64,000 nucleotides of DNA from Parabacteroides sp. An277 (lineage in GTDB: Bacteria; Bacteroidota; Bacteroidia; Bacteroidales; Tannerellaceae). The translations under genes were made by a program, and so were the position numbers. Below are positions 27,372 through 37,200 of the stretch, piece after piece. Under the pieces are notes generated by a model. That model saw nothing but the letters and a program-made list of their open reading frames with translations, was not told the origin of the DNA and ran no database searches. The stretch's first letter is position 1. Each line of letters opens with the position of its first letter. The stretch is from assembly GCF_002159645.1 (NCBI RefSeq), contig NZ_NFJB01000020.1:1-64000 (forward strand). Reading direction: 5' to 3'.

Positions 27372-27400
27372 TTGTCAATCAGAAAAAAGCATTACCTTTG
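27372..27400 (+). promoter_or_regulatory. rpsA promoter
   Basis: TACCTTTG at 27393-27400 is a full -7 match, and TTG at 27372-27374, 18 nt upstream, serves as -33. Transcription would start near 27407, giving a leader of about 75 nt with an AT-rich, unstructured end before the ATG. Confidence 0.7.
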
Positions 27401-27482
27401 CAACCGATTTTTGAGAGAGGCAACATAATGTCTAACTTACTAATTAAACAAACAAAACAATTTTAGTATTAACAAATTTAGA

Positions 27483-29264
27483 ATGGAAAATTTAAAGAAC
27501 ATTCAGCCCATCGAAAACTTCGACTGGGATGCTCTTGAAAAGGGCGAATCTTACGGAAACGTAAGCAAGGAAGACCTTGAAAAAACGTATGACGAGACCC
27601 TGAACACGGTAAAGGAAAAGGAAGTGGTCATGGGTACGGTTACAGCAATGAACAAGCGCGAAGTTGTTGTAAACATTGGATTCAAATCAGACGGCGTCGT
27701 TCCGATGTCGGAATTCCGTTACAATCCGGATTTGAAAATTGGCGACCAAGTAGAAGTTTACATTGAAAGCCAAGAAGACAAAAAAGGACAATTAATCCTT
27801 TCTCACAAAAAGGCGCGTGCTTCTCGCTCTTGGGAACGTGTGAACGAAGCACTCGAAAATGACGAAATCATCAAGGGTTACATCAAATGTCGCACGAAGG
27901 GCGGTATGATTGTCGACGTATTCGGCATCGAAGCCTTCTTGCCGGGTTCTCAGATCGACGTGAAGCCGATTCGCGACTACGATGTATTCGTTGGTAAGAC
28001 AATGGAATTCAAGATTGTTAAAATCAATCAGGAATTCAAGAACGTGGTTGTTTCGCACAAGGCTCTTATCGAAGCAGAATTGGAACAACAGAAGAAAGAC
28101 ATCATCTCCAAGCTGGAAAAAGGCCAAGTATTGGAAGGTACAGTCAAGAACATTACCTCTTACGGCGTATTTATCGATTTGGGCGGCGTAGATGGTTTGA
28201 TTCATATTACAGACCTTTCTTGGGGACGTGTTTCGCATCCGGAAGAAATCGTTCATTTGGATGAAAAGATTAACGTGGTTATTCTCGACTTCGACGACGA
28301 GAAGAAGCGTATTGCCCTTGGTTTGAAGCAGCTGACTCCGCATCCTTGGGACGCTCTTGACCCGAACTTGAAGGTGGGCGACCACGTAAAGGGTAAAGTA
28401 GTCGTGATGGCTGATTACGGTGCATTCATCGAAATCGCTCCGGGCGTAGAAGGTTTGATTCACGTATCGGAAATGTCTTGGACACAGCACTTGCGTTCGG
28501 CTCAGGACTTCATGAAGGTGGGCGACGAAGTAGAAGCTGTTATCTTGACGCTCGATCGCGAAGAGCGTAAGATGTCTCTCGGTATCAAGCAACTGAAACC
28601 GGATCCATGGGAGAACATCGAAGAACGCTTCCCGGTTGGTTCTCGTCACATGGCTAAGGTTCGCAACTTCACAAACTTCGGTGTATTCGTTGAAATCGAG
28701 GAAGGTGTTGACGGTTTGATTCACATCTCAGACCTTTCTTGGACGAAGAAAATCAAACATCCGTCTGAATTCACGCAGATTGGTGCGGATATCGAAGTTC
28801 AGGTATTGGAAATCGATAAGGAAAACCGTCGCTTGAGCTTAGGTCACAAGCAACTCGAAGAGAATCCTTGGGATGTATTCGAAACTGTCTTCACGGTAGG
28901 TTCTATCCACGAAGGTACTATCGTAGAGATGTTGGATAAGGGCGCCGTTATCGCATTGCCTTATGGCGTAGAAGGATTCGCTACTCCGAAACACTTGGTG
29001 AAAGAAGACGGTTCGCAAGCCCAAGTTGATGAGAAGTTGCCGTTCAAGGTAATCGAGTTCAACAAGGAAGCTAAACGTATCATCCTTTCGCATAGCCGCG
29101 TATTCGAAGATGAGCAAAAGAACGCTAAACGCGAAGCTGCTGCAGAAAAGAAGGCTAAGCACAACAAGAAGGAAGACAATATCCTCTCTACTCCGTTAGA
29201 GAAGACTACGTTGGGCGATATCGAAGAATTAGCTGCATTGAGAGACAAACTTTCAGGTAAATAA
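27483..29264 (+). CDS. rpsA: 30S ribosomal protein S1
   Basis: This 593-residue RNA-binding protein delivers mRNA to the 30S subunit. Six S1 (OB-fold) domains are visible, beginning near residues 47, 113, 201, 286, 373 and 459. Domains 3-5 have the strongest motifs (SYGVFIDLGGVDGLIHITDLSWG, cut here to the key G-F-G-D-G-L-I-H-I pattern). A lysine-rich tail (about 550-575) follows, then a short acidic end. The length is typical for Bacteroidetes S1. It has a strong promoter, biased codon use expected of a highly expressed gene, and an immediate terminator, so it is monocistronic. The IF3-independent, Shine-Dalgarno-poor initiation of Bacteroidetes makes S1 especially important in this group. 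Confidence 0.98.
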   Translation: MENLKNIQPIENFDWDALEKGESYGNVSKEDLEKTYDETLNTVKEKEVVMGTVTAMNKREVVVNIGFKSDGVVPMSEFRYNPDLKIGDQVEVYIESQEDKKGQLILSHKKARASRSWERVNEALENDEIIKGYIKCRTKGGMIVDVFGIEAFLPGSQIDVKPIRDYDVFVGKTMEFKIVKINQEFKNVVVSHKALIEAELEQQKKDIISKLEKGQVLEGTVKNITSYGVFIDLGGVDGLIHITDLSWGRVSHPEEIVHLDEKINVVILDFDDEKKRIALGLKQLTPHPWDALDPNLKVGDHVKGKVVVMADYGAFIEIAPGVEGLIHVSEMSWTQHLRSAQDFMKVGDEVEAVILTLDREERKMSLGIKQLKPDPWENIEERFPVGSRHMAKVRNFTNFGVFVEIEEGVDGLIHISDLSWTKKIKHPSEFTQIGADIEVQVLEIDKENRRLSLGHKQLEENPWDVFETVFTVGSIHEGTIVEMLDKGAVIALPYGVEGFATPKHLVKEDGSQAQVDEKLPFKVIEFNKEAKRIILSHSRVFEDEQKNAKREAAAEKKAKHNKKEDNILSTPLEKTTLGDIEELAALRDKLSGK

Positions 29265-29290
29265 TTCCATAAAGATTTCATAAGCTTTGG

Positions 29291-29323
29291 GCCGGCTCCT
29301 ACAGGTTAGGGGTCGGCTTTTTT
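29291..29323 (+). terminator. rpsA terminator
   Basis: GCCGGCTCCT (29291-29300) pairs with AGGGGTCGGC (29308-29317) with two G-U pairs and a 7-nt loop, followed by TTTTTT. This is a classical Rho-independent terminator 27 nt after the stop. Confidence 0.9.
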
Positions 29324-29344
29324 GCGTATATAAAATGCTTTTCC

Positions 29345-29352
29345 TACTTTTG
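29345..29352 (+). promoter_or_regulatory. -7 box for the HAD phosphatase gene
   Basis: TACTTTTG is a full TAnnTTTG match, 17 nt before the ATG and 22 nt after the rpsA terminator. Confidence 0.6.
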
Positions 29353-29369
29353 CAGGCAAAAGAAAAAAC

Positions 29370-30023
29370 ATGAAACGTTTATTTATATTCGATTTGGACG
29401 GCACGTTGCTCAATACCATTGCCGACTTGGCTCATAGCACTAATTACGCATTAGAAAAGAATGGTTTCCCCACGCACGAAGTGAGCGAGTATAACTTCTT
29501 CGTGGGAAATGGCATCAATAAACTCTTCGAACGGGCTTTGCCGGAAGGACAAAAGACAGAAGAGAATATCCAAACTATTCGCCGGGATTTTTTGGCCTAC
29601 TACGATATCCATAACGCCGACAAGAGTTGTCCCTATCCTGGTATTCCGGAATTGCTGCAAGCGTTGCAAGCGGATGGTGCCCAAATAGCCGTCGCTTCCA
29701 ATAAATACCAAGCGGCCACCGAAAAACTCGTGCCTCATTTCTTTCCGCATATACATTTCACGGCCATCTTGGGGCAACGCGAAGGCATCCCGACGAAACC
29801 AGACCCGACAATCGTGTACGATATCCTCGCCATCGCCGGCGTATCGAAAGAGGAGACGCTTTATATCGGCGATTCGAACGTAGACATGCAGACGGCGCTT
29901 CAGAGCGGCGTGGATGCGTGTGGCGTCACGTGGGGATTCCGTCCGGCCAGCGAACTGGAGGCTTTCCATCCGAAATTCATGGCTCGGCAGGCTGCGGATA
30001 TTCTAGCGTTTCGAGGGGCTTAA
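29370..30023 (+). CDS. HAD-superfamily phosphatase, phosphoglycolate phosphatase-like
   Basis: This 217-residue cytoplasmic phosphatase resembles Gph/PgmB-type enzymes. HAD motif I is FDLDGTLLNT (8-17) with the nucleophilic aspartate D9 and D11. Motif II is the serine in VASNK, motif III the lysine in GIPTKPDP, and motif IV is YIGDSNVDM. A helical C1 cap lies between residues 18 and 80. The substrate is not set by sequence: phosphoglycolate or another small phosphosugar is likely. Its 3' end overlaps the convergent downstream gene by 47 bp, so the last 15 codons are read on both strands. Its leader is very short. Confidence 0.92.
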   Translation: MKRLFIFDLDGTLLNTIADLAHSTNYALEKNGFPTHEVSEYNFFVGNGINKLFERALPEGQKTEENIQTIRRDFLAYYDIHNADKSCPYPGIPELLQALQADGAQIAVASNKYQAATEKLVPHFFPHIHFTAILGQREGIPTKPDPTIVYDILAIAGVSKEETLYIGDSNVDMQTALQSGVDACGVTWGFRPASELEAFHPKFMARQAADILAFRGA

Positions 30024-30624
30024 TGCTATCAGGCTTGTGGATTAATTCCGGATGCGCCTCACGAAAGGCTTTCTGCTTTCGGTATAGTTCCGAACTGGGC
30101 AGGTCGTTGTATTTCCAACTGGCGGCACGCTGGCGATTCTTCACATGCTGGCGATATTTCTTCGAAAAAAGGTAGGAAAGAACATGGTTGAAGTCGGTAC
30201 CGATTCCTCGCATAGGTGTCCGTTTAACCGCACCGGGTATTGAAAAGGCTTGCGGGTTCATCCGTAATTTCTCTTTTGGCGCAGGTTCCAGTTGGCGTAT
30301 CGCGGCCTGAGGCGGCATCTGGGGAATGATAACAGACGAACGGCCGTCGTAAAGCGTCTTCTCGTCCGGGCGGATATAATCCGAAAAGTCTTTGATAATA
30401 GGTATGTCCGACTTGTCGGTTTCCTGCATCTTCAAGGTCGGATGGGCATTGATAAACGTCCCGTCTTGAATAGCACGTTGAAACTCCGGATTCAACCGCA
30501 GTGTATCTTTCCCCGAAAGGATATTCGCCAACCGGACTGAGTCTTCCCGGCTCCACACTTGCGCCCTCAGCCCTTCGGCCGAAGCCAGCAAACCTATCAA
30601 ACTTAACAACCAAAACCTTATCAT
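29977..30624 (-). CDS. exported DUF4858-like protein
   Basis: This 215-residue protein has a signal peptide (MIRFWLLSLIGLLASAEGLRAQ) and a mature, proline-rich and charged part with no membrane helix. The wording of its middle (DSVRLANILSGKDTLRLNPEFQRAI, cut to the key LxxILxGKDTLRLNPEF pattern) recalls the Bacteroidales family DUF4858 from memory. Its function is unknown. I use the ATG at 30624; an upstream GTG at 30630 is in frame and would add two residues. The 3' end overlaps the HAD phosphatase gene by 47 bp tail-to-tail. The -7 box at 30645-30652 lies 20 nt upstream. The protein is likely periplasmic. Confidence 0.8.
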   Translation of the reverse strand: MIRFWLLSLIGLLASAEGLRAQVWSREDSVRLANILSGKDTLRLNPEFQRAIQDGTFINAHPTLKMQETDKSDIPIIKDFSDYIRPDEKTLYDGRSSVIIPQMPPQAAIRQLEPAPKEKLRMNPQAFSIPGAVKRTPMRGIGTDFNHVLSYLFSKKYRQHVKNRQRAASWKYNDLPSSELYRKQKAFREAHPELIHKPDSIKPLETLEYPQPAEP

Positions 30625-30644
30625 CCGCACAAAATCTTCGGGGG

Positions 30645-30652
30645 CAAAGATA
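30645..30652 (-). promoter_or_regulatory. -7 box for the DUF4858-like gene
   Basis: The minus strand reads TATCTTTG, a full TAnnTTTG match, 20 nt from the ATG at 30624. Confidence 0.55.
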
Positions 30653-30701
30653 TGCCTTCCCCGCCGCTTTTCTCCCGTTTTTCTCTTAAAAAACTAAAAC
30701 T

Positions 30702-31552
30702 GTTCTTTTGCCTTGATGCAAAAGAACCAAAAAATCAAGGCTTACACTCCAGAGGCTACAAATTCGCTTCGCTCCGCTAAAATCTCGGAAAACTCGCTTC
30801 GCTCAAACAGCCGAGATTTTTTCACGCTTCGCTTGGAATTTGCTTTACGCCTCTTTCGTTAGGCCGGTTGGGCTGCATTTTCATTTGTGCGAGGCTAGAA
30901 TCAATGTTTCTAGAACCATGCAACGCTGCATAAAGCTAGAATCATTGTTTCTAAAGCCATGCAACGCTGCATAAAGCTAGAATCATTGTTTCTAGAACCA
31001 TGCATCGCTGCATGAAGCTAGAATCATTGTTTCTAAGGCCACGCAACGCTGCATAAAGCTAGAATCATTGTTTCTAGAACCATGCATCGCTGCATAAAGC
31101 TAGAATCATTGTTTCTAGGACCATGCATCGCTGCATGAAGCTAGAATCATTGTTTCTAAGGCCATGCAACGCTGCATGAAGCTAGAATCATTGTTTCTAG
31201 GACCATGCAACACTGCATGAAGCTAGAATCATTGTTTCTAAGGCCATGCAACACTGCATAAAGCTAGAATCATTGTTTCTAGAACCATGCAACGCAGCGG
31301 GAAGCCAGATGCAACGCTTCTAGCTTACTTCAGTCATTCGGAAGAGAAAAGCAAAAAGGAGAACAAGGACAAATCGGCTTAAAGAAGTTGACCTAACGAA
31401 AGCGGCGTAAAGCAAATGAGGGTGTGGAGTGTGAAAAAATCTCGGCTGTTTGAGCGAAGCGAGTTTCCCGAGATTTTAGCTCCACACCCCCATTTGTAGA
31501 CGCTGAAGTGTAGCCTTGAACTTTTGGTTCTTTTCTTTCAAGAGAAAAGAAC
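30702..31552. mobile_element. 0.85-kb MITE-like inverted-repeat element enclosing a 41-bp array
   Basis: Two imperfect inverted arms of about 144 bp (30720-30863 and 31392-31534) flank the array at 30894-31303. The arms share long blocks: AAAAGAACCAAAA, TCAAGGCT, an internal stem CTAAAATCTCGG/CCGAGATTTT with loop ACTCGCTTCGCTCAAACAG, TTTGCTTTACGCC and TTTCGTTAGG. The outer ends each form a GTTCTTTT/AAAAGAAC hairpin (30702-30727 and 31527-31552). There is no open reading frame of quality inside. It directly abuts the mnmD promoter. Movement is inferred from structure only; no target-site duplication was established. Confidence 0.65.
30894..31303. repeat. 41-bp tandem array, ten units
   Basis: GCTAGAAT starts every 41 bp from 30894 to 31263. 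Each unit is a dyad CTAGAA-n7-TTCTAG (the last bases vary in some units), then CCATGCAACGCTGCAT and AAA or GAA. Variation is limited to a few positions (AACC, GGCC or GACC before ATGCA). The backbone is shared with the array at 46346 but the centre of the dyad differs. Confidence 0.95.
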
Positions 31553-31565
31553 AGAAGAATTTCTG

Positions 31566-31573
31566 TACCTTTG
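31566..31573 (+). promoter_or_regulatory. -7 box for mnmD
   Basis: TACCTTTG is a full TAnnTTTG match and ends only 5 nt before the ATG at 31579. Initiation 5-7 nt downstream of the box would make the transcript leaderless. Confidence 0.6.
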
Positions 31574-31578
31574 CAGGC

Positions 31579-32307
31579 ATGAAAACAACACATCTGATAC
31601 ATCGGGAATTGCAACTGACGGCCGACGGCTCCCATACGCTCTTCGTGCCGGAGATGAACGAACACTACCACTCGGTAAACGGCGCGTGCCAAGAATCGGA
31701 ACATATTTTTATCCGCGCCGGATTGCAGGAGGTCCCGAAAAAGGAAATCCAACTGCTCGAAATCGGTTTCGGCACGGGACTGAACGCGTTGCTTACACTG
31801 AAAGCCATCGAAGAGGCGGCTTGCCAGCGGATTGTTTACCATACCATCGAGTTATATCCTCTGCCTCCGGAAACGATCAAAGCACTAAACTATGGCGATC
31901 GGATTTGGCCGGAACGAAAGGATTTGTTCTTTGCCCTGCACGAGGCGGCATGGAATAAGGAGGTGCGGATAAGCAACTGGTTCGTCCTGCATAAGATACA
32001 AGGAGACTGCCGCCTGTGCACCTTTCCTTCGAATATAGATCTGATTTATTTCGATGCGTTTGCCCCTGAAAAACAACCGGAGATGTGGACGCAAGCCATG
32101 TATGAAAAACTATACCAATGTGCGGCGGAAGGAGCTGTGCTGACGACCTATTGCGCCAAAGGGGAAGTGCGGCGCGGGATGCAAGCAGCCGGTTTTGAAA
32201 TGGAACGCTTGCCCGGTCCTCCAGGCAAGCGTCATATCTTGAGAGGTCGGAAGCGAATTACATCCGTTCCGGGACTTCAATCCCCAGCAACGCCATGCCT
32301 TCCTTGA
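31579..32307 (+). CDS. mnmD: MnmD-like tRNA 5-methylaminomethyl-2-thiouridine methyltransferase
   Basis: This 242-residue protein corresponds to the methyltransferase half of MnmC (DUF752 type). It converts nm5s2U to mnm5s2U at the tRNA wobble position using S-adenosylmethionine. Conserved parts are QLTADGSHTLFVPEMNEHYHS (cut to the TADGSHTL and NEHYHS blocks), LEIGFGTGLNALLT for SAM binding, IELYPLP, DLIYFDAFAPEKQPEMW and the end block GPPGKRHILRG. The FAD-dependent MnmC half is absent, as in other stand-alone forms. The start at 31579 is set by the -7 box 5 nt upstream; the longer frame would begin inside the inverted-repeat element. The last 50 bp overlap argS tail-to-tail. Confidence 0.9.
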   Translation: MKTTHLIHRELQLTADGSHTLFVPEMNEHYHSVNGACQESEHIFIRAGLQEVPKKEIQLLEIGFGTGLNALLTLKAIEEAACQRIVYHTIELYPLPPETIKALNYGDRIWPERKDLFFALHEAAWNKEVRISNWFVLHKIQGDCRLCTFPSNIDLIYFDAFAPEKQPEMWTQAMYEKLYQCAAEGAVLTTYCAKGEVRRGMQAAGFEMERLPGPPGKRHILRGRKRITSVPGLQSPATPCLP

Positions 32308-34051
32308 CCACCTTTGCCACATTGGCCGAAAGCACAAGGCGGAACGTCTTCAACTGTTCGTCCGCTTCATGCAAGATAGAATAATCGTGGTAGAATTGGT
32401 TGAATTCCTTCACGAGGTCATACGTATAGTTGGCAATCAACGCCGGACTGTACGTGTCGCCGGCCTCTTTCACCACCGAAGCAAAGTTGGCTAAGAGCTG
32501 AATCAAGCCCTCTTCCTTCTCGGAAATCTCGAAATTCGTAGGCAAAGCTGCAGGCAACGAGATACCCTGCTCGGCCGCTTTGCGCAAGACAGAGCAAATG
32601 CGGGCATACGTATATTGGATGAACGGTCCCGTATTGCCATTAAAGTCGATAGATTCCTTCGGATTGAAGGTCATGTTCTTGCGCGGGTCCACCTTCAAGA
32701 GGAAATACTTCAAGGCGCCGAGACCAACCATGCGGGCAATGTTTTCGGATTCTTCCTTCGTCAGTCCGTCGAGCTTACCCAGTTCTTGCGAGGTCTCGCG
32801 GGCGGTGTTAATCATCTCTTCCATCAAATCGTCGGCATCGACCACAGTACCTTCGCGGCTCTTCATCTTTCCTTCGGGCAATTCGACCATGCCATACGAG
32901 AAATGCACCAGTCCCTTGCCAAAAGCAAACCCTAACTTGTCTAGCAAGATAGAAAGCACCTGGAAATGGTAATTCTGTTCGTTACCCACGACATATATCA
33001 TCTTGTTGATGGGGAAATCGTCGAAACGTAACTTCGCCGTACCGATGTCTTGCGTCATATACACCGAAGTCCCGTCGGCACGAAGAAGAAGCTTCTCGTC
33101 CAACCCTTCCTTCGTCAAATCAGCCCATACCGAACCATCTTCACGGCGATAGAAAATACCCTTTTCCAATCCTTCAAGTACCTTTGCCTTACCTTCCAAA
33201 TAAGTATCCGATTCGTAATAAATCTTATCGAACGAAACGCCCATCAAGCGGTATGTCTCATCGAAACCGGCATAGACCCAATCGTTCATCATCTTCCAGA
33301 GTGCACGCACTTCCGGGTTGCCGGCTTCCCATTGGCGGAGCATCTCGCGTGCCTCTTGCATCAAAGGAGAAGCAGCCTCGGCCTCTTCTTTCGTCATACC
33401 TTGTGCTTCGAGGGCAGCGGTCTCCTCTTTCAACTTATTACTGAAGAGAACGTAAAAGTCTCCTATCAGGTGGTCGCCCTTCTTTCCCGTCGATTCCGGT
33501 GTGGCACCTTCGCCCCACTTCTTCCAAGCCAACATCGACTTACAGATATGGATACCACGGTCGTTCACAATGTTCGTCTTGACCACCCGGTTCCCATTGG
33601 CTGCCAATATCTGCGAAAGGCTATAACCCAAGAGGTTGTTACGCACATGTCCTAAGTGTAAAGGTTTATTCGTATTCGGCGATGAATATTCGACCATCAC
33701 CAACGGAGAATCGGCCGTCGCCTCGCGAATACCGTAATGCGGCTGGGCGTTCAACTCGTTCAACAAACCAATCCAACATCCACTGGCTACCGTCAAGTTC
33801 AAGAATCCTTTGATGACGTTATAGCTCGCCACCGCCGGTTCGTGCTGTACCAAATATTCGCCTATGGCTTCAGCCGTCTGTTCCGGTCCCTTCTTTGAAA
33901 TACGCAAAAAAGGGAACACGACCAACGTCAAATGTCCCTTAAACTCCTTCTTCGTCTTCTGCAACTGTACTTGTGCGGCATCCACTTCTGCCCCATACAG
34001 TGCTTTGATACCGGCCACCACCGACCCGGTAATTTGCTGTTCTATACCCAT
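32258..34051 (-). CDS. argS: arginyl-tRNA synthetase
   Basis: This 597-residue class I synthetase charges tRNA-Arg. The N-terminal additional domain (1-110) is followed by the HIGH-type motif SSPNTNKPLHLGHVRNN and the catalytic Rossmann fold. DGTSVYMTQDIGTAKLRFD follows, and GMVELPEGKMKSREGTVV holds the KMSKS-equivalent region. The anticodon-binding helical domain ends in the family's final motif (LLGIEVPERM). I start it at 34051: the longer frame to 34165 runs through the promoter and through the downstream terminator of the neighbouring surface-protein gene. A -7 box lies 27 nt upstream. The end overlaps mnmD by 50 bp. Confidence 0.97.
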   Translation of the reverse strand: MGIEQQITGSVVAGIKALYGAEVDAAQVQLQKTKKEFKGHLTLVVFPFLRISKKGPEQTAEAIGEYLVQHEPAVASYNVIKGFLNLTVASGCWIGLLNELNAQPHYGIREATADSPLVMVEYSSPNTNKPLHLGHVRNNLLGYSLSQILAANGNRVVKTNIVNDRGIHICKSMLAWKKWGEGATPESTGKKGDHLIGDFYVLFSNKLKEETAALEAQGMTKEEAEAASPLMQEAREMLRQWEAGNPEVRALWKMMNDWVYAGFDETYRLMGVSFDKIYYESDTYLEGKAKVLEGLEKGIFYRREDGSVWADLTKEGLDEKLLLRADGTSVYMTQDIGTAKLRFDDFPINKMIYVVGNEQNYHFQVLSILLDKLGFAFGKGLVHFSYGMVELPEGKMKSREGTVVDADDLMEEMINTARETSQELGKLDGLTKEESENIARMVGLGALKYFLLKVDPRKNMTFNPKESIDFNGNTGPFIQYTYARICSVLRKAAEQGISLPAALPTNFEISEKEEGLIQLLANFASVVKEAGDTYSPALIANYTYDLVKEFNQFYHDYSILHEADEQLKTFRLVLSANVAKVVKEGMALLGIEVPERM

Positions 34052-34078
34052 ATTTCTTTCTTCTAATCTATTTTGCCG

Positions 34079-34086
34079 CAAAGGTA
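34079..34086 (-). promoter_or_regulatory. -7 box for argS
   Basis: The minus strand reads TACCTTTG, a full TAnnTTTG match, 27 nt from the ATG. Confidence 0.65.
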
Positions 34087-34125
34087 CGGCTTTTCGGCGA
34101 TATAACGGCCATAATATAATAAAAA

Positions 34126-34181
34126 CACAGAGCCCCTGAGACAGGAGCTTCCGAAAAAGCTCCATGTCCCGAGACTCTGTG
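34126..34181 (-). terminator. strong terminator of the 1401-aa surface protein gene
   Basis: CACAGAG (34126-34132) pairs with CTCTGTG (34175-34181). Inside this stem GAGACAGGAGCTT pairs with AAGCTCCATGTCCCGAG-type sequence, giving a long hairpin. Read leftward it is followed by TTTTTATT. It separates the surface-protein gene from argS. Confidence 0.85.
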
Positions 34182-34203
34182 CCCAGTCAATAATATCAAT
34201 CAA

Positions 34204-37200
34204 TTAACGCACGATTACTTTCACACGTTTCACCTCTTGGCCACTCTCCAAGATAACGACATACACACCGGCTGGCACACGTACTTGCGTATCGCCGCTC
34301 AGTTGTTGTTTCGTCTGGATGCGACCGCTGATGCTAACCACCGTCAAGTCCGCATTCACTACGTTCTTCACTTGGATATAACCGTCACCTGCATAGATGC
34401 TGGCCGATTCGATATCTTCGATGCCGGTTGGCGTGCCCGAAAACTCTGCCTTCAGTTCCAAGTCCTTCGTTACCGTGATTTCACGCAATTGCTCACGATT
34501 ACCATCACTCCAGCGAGTAAACGAAACACCGCTCTCCGGATAAGCCACTAACGTCAAGGCATCGCCATAATAACATTTGCCATCCGCTGGACCTTCTACC
34601 TGTACCTTACCAACCAAATAGCCCTTCGTGTTCTTGTATTCACGCGGGATGTTGACTTTCAATTCGGTTGGGTTCGGGAGCGAAACAGTGATGGTTGTAT
34701 TGCCCGTCACAGAAGATAAGCGATAAGTACCAGCCGATGTCGGCGTCAACGTCGTACCGTTCGCCTTTACGACCAAGTTCTTGGCATCAGCTGCCAACGT
34801 CGAAATCGAGAATGTGAACGGATCGTTGAACTTCACCCCGTTCTTGCCCGGATTATTGATAATCGCGCCGCGCACGGCATTGGCCTCTGGCAATGTAACA
34901 ATGTACTGCGTATTCGGGTCGATGATTTCCTCGGGGTCTTCTTTGATGACGCGGAAGGAGCCGGTTACTAAGATGGATTCATCTGGCATTTCAATCGTTA
35001 CCGTAGATCCAGAATAAGTCTGGCTTGTCTTTGTTCCCTTTACAGTAATTGATTCTACTTCGAAGTCTTCATTCGGAATCGCACGAATCGTCAACTTCGT
35101 ACCAGCCGGAATCTGCGTATTCTTCGCATAATTATCTACGATGATCTTACCATTCTGCACATCTGCAATCGCCAAAATCGGTTTATCAGACACAACAATA
35201 TCTAAATCTAATGCCGTAGTCGTCTGATCTTCGATTTCCAGATAAGCAATCTCGTAGTTTGTCTGATCGTTCGGAACAAACTGAATACGATAGTTCTCGC
35301 CATCTTCCGGTATTGTCGTTGCAGCATCTACATAAGAGAACTTACCTTGTACTTCAGCCGAACCGCCACGCAACGTCGCAGCTTCCAAAGTTTGTCCTTT
35401 GCCAATCATATCTACAGAAGTAGGCCAAGTGATGGTTGGCACTTTCTTGGTGATTTGCATCTTGCCTGTTCCTACAAATGAATATCCAGCATAACCTTCT
35501 TCCATTGACATTGGAATATCCAGACAGATAGTATAAAATCCTGCGTTCTTAGGAGCTCCTGCTAATAAATTGCCAGACGCATCTTTATATGTAATGGTCT
35601 TGCATATCGCATCTTTATCGGCACCTGTTAACACCGAGCCATCTTTTTTAATAGTAATCTTGCTATTATCAAAAGGAATAACATCTCCTGTATAAGGCGT
35701 TGAATATACTTCGTCGATTGTTATTTCAAAGATGTCTTTCAATTCGTCTTTCAACGCAATTCCAAAAGTCTCATCTTTCGTAACAGAAGTCAAAGTCCAT
35801 TCAAACGTATTATTGCCTATATAAGTAGCAGGCTTATACTGTTTATCTGCATCTATAAATTCTACCGTCTTATAATCTGCTACAATTGCCTGCAATTTGA
35901 TAGTCGAACCTTTCGCAACAGAAACTTCAAATTTGTCTGTTCCGCTCTTCAATTCTTGAGTACCATTAAATACTTTAACTGTAATAGTCGGTGCATTTCC
36001 CATGGACACGCCATCAACACGAACATCTTTCGGATTGATTGTTATTGTTTGAGAGGCAAGTTCTTGGTCTCCGACTTTAACAGGAACAACCACGGCTGCA
36101 ACTTGGTAATTTACATCCTCTTTACCATCCTTTTGTACTTTGAAACGTAAAGTTACCGTATGTGCTTTAGCATTAACGCCTCCAGGTACGGCGTCTCCGG
36201 ATTCATATAATACTGAAGCATTCGCAATTCCGCTTAAATCATTTACATCAATTGTCGTAGTTCCATTCTTTCCATTCACAGCGACAATTTCAAATACACC
36301 TTTTACTGTTTTATCTAAAGCTGTACCTTCTCCTGTGCCGATTTCATATTTATACGTTCCATCTTCTTGCTTTATAGCTTTTACTTCCGGAACTGTTTTA
36401 ATTTGTACATCGGCCGGTTCGATTATTAAAACGGATTCAGCACCTTTTTTATCTGATGTATAATTAATACCTTCTACCGTAACTTTTGTTTCTTCTATGG
36501 CTTGATAGCCATCTTTAGCATCTCGTGCATATTTAACAGCATAAGAACCTGCATCTATTGGCTTATCTTTTGTATAAGTGTTATCGCTTGCTCCAGCTAC
36601 TTTATACCAAATATCTAATTCCAAGTTTGATGGAGTTGTTGTATATTGGAATGATTTCAATGAACCATCATAAGTGACGGTCTGTGCCTTTATGACTTGT
36701 CCCGCATTAGTGGCACTCTTATTCGTAAATGCAACCTCAATCTCTTTCAATACCGATACTTTGATAGTAAATGAAGCATTTCCTTCTTCCGGAGCGGTAA
36801 ATGCAGTTGTATAGACACCCGTAGCAACAGGAGTCAAGGGCAATGGCTGAGTTTCACCAAGCATTATTGATTCAATCGCATATTTACCCTTCATGTCTTC
36901 ATTTAATTCCAATTTCATCGCAACCGTTTCGCTTGCTGTAATGCTTGATGGAGTCGCTTTAAACTGAACATCCGTACTAACCGGTATATTATCTCCGCTG
37001 GAATAAATCAATTTCACTTCCTCTTCTTCTACAGAAATGGCCTTAAATACATCTGACCAATATTGTGCATTTGTACCCGATAAAGCAAAGCTATATTCCT
37101 GATTGATAGAATTAGGAGTAAACTTGATAGCAATGGACATATTCTTGTCGACTTTTACTGTTGCTACATGTTTAGCAGAGAAAGGCGTATTAGGTGTAGT

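Noticed and set aside
30894-31303. CRISPR array
   Set aside because: The whole 41-bp unit repeats with no unique spacers, and no cas gene is present. The same holds for the arrays at 46346 and 15382.
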